Source of the DNA: Lachnospiraceae bacterium
GTDB taxonomy: Bacteria > Bacillota > Clostridia > Lachnospirales > Lachnospiraceae
NCBI GenBank assembly: GCA_015057435.1
Contig: SVEJ01000003.1
Coordinates: 1 to 64,000 of the forward strand
DNA length: 64,000 bases
Direction of reading: 5' to 3'
Shown: positions 59,399 through 64,000 of the stretch, one piece after another
Numbering within the stretch: position 1 is the first letter of the stretch
Layout of the letters: each line of letters begins with the position of its first letter
Position numbers and translations under genes: made by a program
The notes under the pieces: generated by a model
Told to the model about the DNA's origin: nothing
The model's database searches: none
The model's input: only the letters and a program-made list of their open reading frames with translations

Positions 59399-60919
59399 AT
59401 GCAAAATACAGTAATATCTTATCTTGAAAATACAGTTGGACAATATCCTGATAAGGTTGCGGTACAGGATAAGGAGAGCGCATGCACATTTGAAGAATTA
59501 AGAAAGGCGGCATTATGTATCAGCACTGCTATTTTTCGAAGAATTCAAATGACAAAACAACCGATATTTGTTTACTTACCAAAGAGTGTAAGGAGTATAC
59601 AGGCATTTATGGGAGTACTTTATAGTGGTAATTTTTATACTCCGACAGACGTTAATTTTCCTTTTGAAAAAGCGAATAGTATTATTAAGTGCTTACAACC
59701 AGCTCTTATATTATCTGATACAAAGCACGCAAGTATTTTGGAGTCTAATGGAGTGGATTCAGAGCGCATATTGAATTTAGACGAGATATCATTCGACGCA
59801 GAGAATGAGGACTTTGTCTGCACGGATATTATAGATACAGATGTGGCTTACATATTGTTTACATCTGGCTCGACAGGTGTACCGAAGGGTGTTGTGATTT
59901 CACATCGTAGTATTATCGATTATATTGATTGGGCGAAGGAATGTTTTCGCGTTAACGAGAAAGATACGATAGGTAATCAAGCTCCGTTTTATTTTGATAA
60001 TTCGACATTAGATATATATTTGATGTTGAGTACAGGAGCAACTCTTCAGATAGTACCTGAAGGTTTATTTGCATTTCCTGCGAAATTGATGGAATATGTT
60101 CGGACGATGGAGATTAATACTATTTTTTGGGTTCCTTCAGTTTTTATTAATGTAGCTAATATGGATATCTTGAGTCGAATAGATTGCTCGTGTTTGAAGA
60201 AGATTTTGTTTGCCGGGGAAGTTATGCCTAACAAGCATTTGAATTATTGGAGAAAGCATATAAAGGATGCATTATATGCCAATTTATATGGACCGACAGA
60301 GATTACTGTCGATTGTACATACTATCTGGTGGATAGAGAATTTGCGGATGATGAACCGTTACCGATTGGTGTCCCTTGTGTGAATTCCAATGTTATGTTG
60401 TTGGATGATGAAGGAAGGCTGATAGAAGAAGCGAATGTGACAGGAGAGCTTTGTGTCAGAGGAACATCATTGGCTTTGGGATATTGGAATAATTGGGAAA
60501 AAACCAATGAAGTTTTTGTGCAAAACCCTATGAATAAAGCATATCCGGAAAAAATATATTGTACAGGAGACTTGGCACACTATAATGAATTTGGTGAAAT
60601 TATGTTTGATGGAAGAAAAGATTTTCAAATTAAACATATGGGATATCGAATAGAATTAGGCGAGATAGAAACGATGGTGTTAGGGTTAGAAGAAATCAAG
60701 GAAGCTTGCGTTTTATATGATTCCGATAACAGGGAAATTGTATTGTGTTATGTGGGATTAGAAACGGCAAACAAGCAGTATCTTAGAAGATGTTTGATGA
60801 ATAAACTTCCGAAGTACATGATTCCGACAAAGTATATTCAGATGGAAGTGTTACCTAAGAATGATAATGGAAAGATAAATCGAAAAGAATTGCAGAAATG
60901 CATCATGGAAAAAGCATGA
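59399..60919 (+). CDS. DltA-like adenylating enzyme
   Basis: This 506-residue ANL-family enzyme activates a carboxylate with ATP and loads it onto a carrier protein. Core motifs are ILFTSGSTGVPKGVVISH near residue 152, PFYFDNSTLDIYLML near 196 (with Asp200 at the position that contacts the amino group in DltA and amino acid adenylation domains), YGPTEITVDCTYY near 295, YCTGDLAHYNEFGEIMFDGRKDFQIKHMGYRIELGEIE near 380-420, and the catalytic Lys near the end in NGKINRKEL. The pattern fits amino acid activation, maybe D-alanine or a glycine/beta-amino acid. It is not next to dltB or dltD, so the role is probably in the glycan pathway rather than teichoic acid D-alanylation. Confidence 0.88.
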   Translation: MQNTVISYLENTVGQYPDKVAVQDKESACTFEELRKAALCISTAIFRRIQMTKQPIFVYLPKSVRSIQAFMGVLYSGNFYTPTDVNFPFEKANSIIKCLQPALILSDTKHASILESNGVDSERILNLDEISFDAENEDFVCTDIIDTDVAYILFTSGSTGVPKGVVISHRSIIDYIDWAKECFRVNEKDTIGNQAPFYFDNSTLDIYLMLSTGATLQIVPEGLFAFPAKLMEYVRTMEINTIFWVPSVFINVANMDILSRIDCSCLKKILFAGEVMPNKHLNYWRKHIKDALYANLYGPTEITVDCTYYLVDREFADDEPLPIGVPCVNSNVMLLDDEGRLIEEANVTGELCVRGTSLALGYWNNWEKTNEVFVQNPMNKAYPEKIYCTGDLAHYNEFGEIMFDGRKDFQIKHMGYRIELGEIETMVLGLEEIKEACVLYDSDNREIVLCYVGLETANKQYLRRCLMNKLPKYMIPTKYIQMEVLPKNDNGKINRKELQKCIMEKA

Positions 60920-60952
60920 AATGATAATGTTTTTATTTAGCAATGTGGATTC

Positions 60953-60959
60953 GGGGGGG
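60953..60959 (+). repeat. G7 tract before pseC
   Basis: Seven consecutive G bases in an AT-rich context lie 6 bases before the pseC start ATG 60966. The tract may serve as the ribosome binding site, but length changes could also alter translation, as poly-G tracts do in other flagellar glycosylation genes. Confidence 0.5.
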
Positions 60960-60965
60960 TTGGTT

Positions 60966-62102
60966 ATGTTCATACCATACGGAAGACAATCAATTAGTGA
61001 AGAAGATATACAAGAAGTAGTAAATGTATTGCGTTCTGATTATTTGACAACCGGACCGGCTGTTGCAGAGTTTGAACGTCAGGTGGCAGAATACGTAGGT
61101 GCAAAATATGCAGTAGCGGTTTCTAACGGAACGGCTGCGCTTCATATTGCCTGTTTGGCAGCGGGAATTGGAAAAGGCGATGAGGTAATAACATCGCCTA
61201 TTACTTTTGCTGCCTCTGCGAACTGTGTGTTGTATTGTGGCGGCACACCGATATTTGCAGATATCAAAGAAGATACGTACAACATTGATCCGGAGGATAT
61301 TGAAAGAAAAATTACACCAAGAACAAAGGCGATTATTCCAGTACATTACACAGGGCAACCTTGTGAGATGGATGCAATTAATGAAATTGCAAGAAAGCAT
61401 AATCTCATTGTGATTGAAGATGGTGCACAGGTGATTAGTGGAGAATACAAGGGGCAAAAGGTCGGTTCTATTTCGGATATGACCACATTTAGTTTTCATC
61501 CTGTAAAGCCTTTGACTACAGGTGAAGGTGGAATGGTTACCACCAATAGCAAGGAGCTATATGAGAAATTAAAACTATTCCATACCCATGGAATTACAAG
61601 AGAAGAATCATTGATGCAAGGTAATGACGGCCCTTGGTATTATGAGCAGTTGGAACTAGGATATAATTATCGTATTACAGATATCCAATGCGCACTTGGT
61701 ATTTCGCAATTGAAGCGACTAGATGACTTTGCAACGCATCGCAGAATGTTAGCGGCACGATATGATAAAGGATTTGAAGGTGTTAAGAATATTGTGACAC
61801 CTTATCAACATCCGGATTGTCTAAGTAGCTATCATTTATATATGATTCAAGTACCGGCAGCTATTCGCAAGGAAGTGTTCGAAGAGCTTAGAAAAGTAGG
61901 GATTGGGGTCAATGTACATTATATTCCGGTCTACAAACATCCATATTATCAGGCAAATGGATATCAGGATGTATGCTGTCCGAATGCAGAGAAGTTCTAT
62001 GCAGGAGCGATTACATTACCGTTGTTTGCTGATATGACATTAGAGCAGGTGGATTATGTGGTGGAGAAGACGATAGAAATTGTCATAAAGTTAATGGGAT
62101 AG
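60966..62102 (+). CDS. pseC: UDP-4-amino-4,6-dideoxy-altrosamine transaminase PseC
   Basis: This 378-residue PLP-dependent DegT/AryC1-family aminotransferase converts the PseB product to UDP-4-amino-4,6-dideoxy-L-AltNAc. It has the N-terminal PYGRQSISEEDIQEVVNVL, SNGTAALHIA near residue 52, and the PLP Lys in FSFHPVKPLTTGEGG near 183. YNYRITDIQCALGISQLKRLD near 230 is also family-typical. The start at 60966 follows the G7 tract, and ATG 60921 in the same frame is an alternative which would include it. It comes right after the adenylating enzyme gene, which links aminotransfer and acyl modification in one operon. Confidence 0.93.
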   Translation: MFIPYGRQSISEEDIQEVVNVLRSDYLTTGPAVAEFERQVAEYVGAKYAVAVSNGTAALHIACLAAGIGKGDEVITSPITFAASANCVLYCGGTPIFADIKEDTYNIDPEDIERKITPRTKAIIPVHYTGQPCEMDAINEIARKHNLIVIEDGAQVISGEYKGQKVGSISDMTTFSFHPVKPLTTGEGGMVTTNSKELYEKLKLFHTHGITREESLMQGNDGPWYYEQLELGYNYRITDIQCALGISQLKRLDDFATHRRMLAARYDKGFEGVKNIVTPYQHPDCLSSYHLYMIQVPAAIRKEVFEELRKVGIGVNVHYIPVYKHPYYQANGYQDVCCPNAEKFYAGAITLPLFADMTLEQVDYVVEKTIEIVIKLMG

Positions 62103-62165
62103 ATGAAATGTTATTAATGATCCGATGTAAGAATAACGGATAGTGAAAAGGAAATGGTGTGAGAT

Positions 62166-63341
62166 ATGGAAAAGAAAATCCTGATAGTAAAAGGAGAATC
62201 TCAATACAATGTGTTAAGAATCGCAACGGATGAGATTGCAAAGGGTTTTGCGAATAAAGGGTATTACGTAGAAGTCTTAGATATGCTTAATCCAAAAGAA
62301 AAGATATTGATACATAAGAAAATGACGAGTGAGAGTTATGCATTTATATTCTCTTGTCAAGCATTGAGATTTGAAGACTTGCAAAATGATGGAACACCAT
62401 TTTTGGAGAGTGTGAAATCTCCTTATTTTACATGGATATTCGATGATTTGTTACATCATTTACACAAGGTGCAGAATCAAGTGTATGATCATACCTATAT
62501 GCTTTCGGTAGATGAACAAATGCAGGATATTGCATCTGCGATGTACCCACATTTGAAGAATATTGCAGGACTCATACATGGAGGATTTTGTGGTGAGGAA
62601 AATGCGGTACGCAAGGATATCGAAGTTTTGTTTCCTGGTACTTTAAGCAAAGTTCCGGTAATAGAGGATATTATTGAAGAACCAATACCGGTTGAAAGAT
62701 TGATAGCAGACAAGACAATAAAGCAGATAGAAGAGATGCCGTGGTTGTCTGTTCGCAAAGCATTGGAACGAGTGATGAACACATTAGGAGAGGAAATGAG
62801 CGGTGATTTGTTGTTAGAATTATCAGGTGTCATTTTGTATGTGGATCTCTATATTCGCTATCAATGCAGATATCGTATGATGAAAGCCTTACTTGAAAGT
62901 GGTGTGAAGTTGCATGTGGTTGGTTCCGGAACCAATGATTTATTAGAGCAGTATAAAGATAACATAACTGTATGCGGAGCAAAAGATATAACAGAAGTTG
63001 TAAAGCTGATTCAACGTTCTAAGGTTGTAATCAATCCGTTTCCGGTCATTTTCTACAAAGGTGCGCATGAGAGGATTTTTACTGCACTGTTGAATAAGGC
63101 AGTATGTTTTACACCGTATTCAGAGTATTTGGATGATTTGTTAGGCAATAGAGTACAATTCATTGACTTGAAGAATCTGGATAATATGGTAAAGGATGTA
63201 AACAAAGTATTAGAATTATATGATGGAGAAGTGATGCAGAATCTATTGGAGGATAACTATAGATATGCATTAGAGAACCATACATGGGAGATTCGTGGAA
63301 AAGAAATTGCGGAATTTTATGAAAGTATTTATGGGGAATAA
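62166..63341 (+). CDS. CgeB-like glycosyltransferase
   Basis: This 391-residue protein resembles CgeB-type GT-B glycosyltransferases (DUF3880/Glyco_trans_1_2). Features are EKKILIVKGESQYNVLRIATDEIAKGF at the N-terminus, FTWIFDDLLHHLHKVQNQVYDHTYMLSVDEQ near residue 85, and the C-terminal GAHERIFTALLNKAVCFTPYSEYLDDLL near 300, where the acceptor and donor-binding segments of this family lie. It lies between pseC and pseG and may elongate the flagellar glycan. The donor sugar is not predictable. A ribosome binding site AAAGGAAATGGTG precedes the start. Confidence 0.82.
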   Translation: MEKKILIVKGESQYNVLRIATDEIAKGFANKGYYVEVLDMLNPKEKILIHKKMTSESYAFIFSCQALRFEDLQNDGTPFLESVKSPYFTWIFDDLLHHLHKVQNQVYDHTYMLSVDEQMQDIASAMYPHLKNIAGLIHGGFCGEENAVRKDIEVLFPGTLSKVPVIEDIIEEPIPVERLIADKTIKQIEEMPWLSVRKALERVMNTLGEEMSGDLLLELSGVILYVDLYIRYQCRYRMMKALLESGVKLHVVGSGTNDLLEQYKDNITVCGAKDITEVVKLIQRSKVVINPFPVIFYKGAHERIFTALLNKAVCFTPYSEYLDDLLGNRVQFIDLKNLDNMVKDVNKVLELYDGEVMQNLLEDNYRYALENHTWEIRGKEIAEFYESIYGE

Positions 63342-63364
63342 GAAACACATATTGGAGAGAATAA

Positions 63365-64000
63365 ATGAAACAGATACATATACGTGTAGATGGAAATGAA
63401 ATAATAGCAACAGGACATGTGATGCGTTGTTTGTCTATTGCGGAACAGCTTCGAATATTGGGGGCACAGGTAACATTTGTGCTCGCAGATGACAGACCGA
63501 GAGAGCTAATTGAATGTAGAGGTTTTTTGGTGGACGTGTTAGATACGGTTTGGGATGATCTTGACCAAGAGATAGATATTTTTCAGAACTATATCAAAGA
63601 GAATGGTGTAAAGGTTGTTTTGCTTGATTCGTACTATGTGACATCAGAATATATGCAGATGATAGCTGATGTTACGAAGCTTATCTATATTGATGATATG
63701 GCTAGGTTTTTGTATCCTGCAAATACACTAGTTTCATATGGTGCTTTTATTGATGAGAAAGCATATAGAGCTCCTTATATGATGCAGAAGACAGATACAA
63801 CATTTTTGTTAGGAAGTCAATACGTTCCTCTTAGAGAGGAATTTTCATATATTCCTTTTGTGGTTCGCGATGAGGTAGAAAGTGTTCTTATAACGACCGG
63901 TGGGACTGACCAACTAAATGTTGCAGGCAAACTGCTTCGCCGATTAATGAATCACACTATGTGTTGTGATTTGGATTATCATGTTATTGTTGGTTGTTTT
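63365..64000 (+). CDS. pseG: PseG UDP-sugar hydrolase, cut by the window end
   Basis: The first 212 residues of PseG are present. PseG removes UDP from UDP-2,4-diacetamido-2,4,6-trideoxy-L-altropyranose to give the free sugar for PseI. The recognisable parts are HIRVDGNEIIATGHVMRC near residue 4 with the catalytic His of the GHVMR motif, VTFVLADD near 35, VVLLDSYYVTSEYM near 88, LIYIDDMARF near 112 and VLITTGGTDQLN near 178. The gene continues beyond base 64000. The start ATG 63365 follows TTGGAGAGA. Confidence 0.92.
   Translation, partial: MKQIHIRVDGNEIIATGHVMRCLSIAEQLRILGAQVTFVLADDRPRELIECRGFLVDVLDTVWDDLDQEIDIFQNYIKENGVKVVLLDSYYVTSEYMQMIADVTKLIYIDDMARFLYPANTLVSYGAFIDEKAYRAPYMMQKTDTTFLLGSQYVPLREEFSYIPFVVRDEVESVLITTGGTDQLNVAGKLLRRLMNHTMCCDLDYHVIVGCF

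Noticed and set aside
59399..60919. The adenylating enzyme as true DltA of teichoic acid D-alanylation
   Set aside because: dltB and dltD are absent nearby and the gene sits in a pseudaminic acid operon. The family likeness alone is not enough.

Overview
This window looks like chromosomal DNA of a flagellated, low-GC Gram-positive bacterium of the class Clostridia, most likely a member of the Lachnospiraceae. The evidence is the AT-rich sequence, strong AGGAGG-type ribosome binding sites, sigma-A and SigD (sigma-28) promoters, and a motility gene order (comFC, yvyF, flgM, flgN, flgK, flgL, fliW, csrA, flaG, fliD, fliS, fliT, hag) that matches the Bacillus subtilis late flagellar region. The genus cannot be fixed from the sequence alone. 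I saw no tRNA, rRNA, CRISPR array, insertion sequence or phage gene. No stretch longer than about 230 bases lacks a gene.

Layout. (1) 159-5781: a tight same-strand cluster of six metabolic genes: aldo/keto reductase, phosphonopyruvate-decarboxylase-like TPP enzyme, TIM-barrel protein, HpcH/HpaI-type C-C lyase, and a two-subunit class-I-fumarase-like dehydratase. It looks like a complete but unassigned carboxylate pathway. (2) 5865-9674: a secreted Ig-like protein, 4-alpha-glucanotransferase, a PlsC acyltransferase and a small membrane-anchored protein. (3) 9836-15280: a first flagellar locus with a very large FliK-like protein, a long atypical flagellin and a divergent FliS-like chaperone. 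(4) 15510-18732: a small membrane protein, a HIT hydrolase, a zinc/manganese-type ABC importer and a TraX-like membrane protein. (5) 18954-27803: a DivIVA-like coiled-coil protein, a PAS/GAF protein with no output domain, Mbl, the rod genes flhO and flhP, a FlgJ-like rod protein, a BlaI/M56 regulatory pair and a secreted protein. (6) 27913-43203: RecD2, then the late flagellar block, including two tandem flgK genes and ending with flagellin 1. (7) 43332-47579: a PilZ protein, a cell wall amidase, a sodium symporter and flagellin 2. (8) 47690 to the right edge: a flagellin glycosylation island with a Maf glycosyltransferase and the pseudaminic acid genes pseB, pseF, pseI, pseC and pseG (cut by the window end), plus a PseH-like acyltransferase.

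The most interesting part is the carrier-protein machinery inside the pseudaminic acid island: two acyl/peptidyl carrier proteins, two ketoacyl-ACP synthase III homologues, an SDR ketoreductase, a DltA-like adenylating enzyme, a CitC-like ligase with an apparent one-base frameshift, and a sugar N-formyltransferase. Part of it is arranged divergently around a compact pair of back-to-back sigma-28 promoters (58996-59041). The inference is that this bacterium makes and attaches an unusual acyl or aminoacyl group to a nonulosonic acid and coats its flagellin with it, timed with late flagellar genes.

Regulation is readable in several places. The flgM, flgL, both hag genes and both halves of the acyl cassette have sigma-28-type promoters. 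FlgM (anti-sigma-28), FliW and CsrA are all encoded here. Both hag leaders carry a hairpin with GGA in its loop just before the ribosome binding site, the expected form of a CsrA site. This fits the FliW-CsrA-flagellin homeostasis loop known from B. subtilis.
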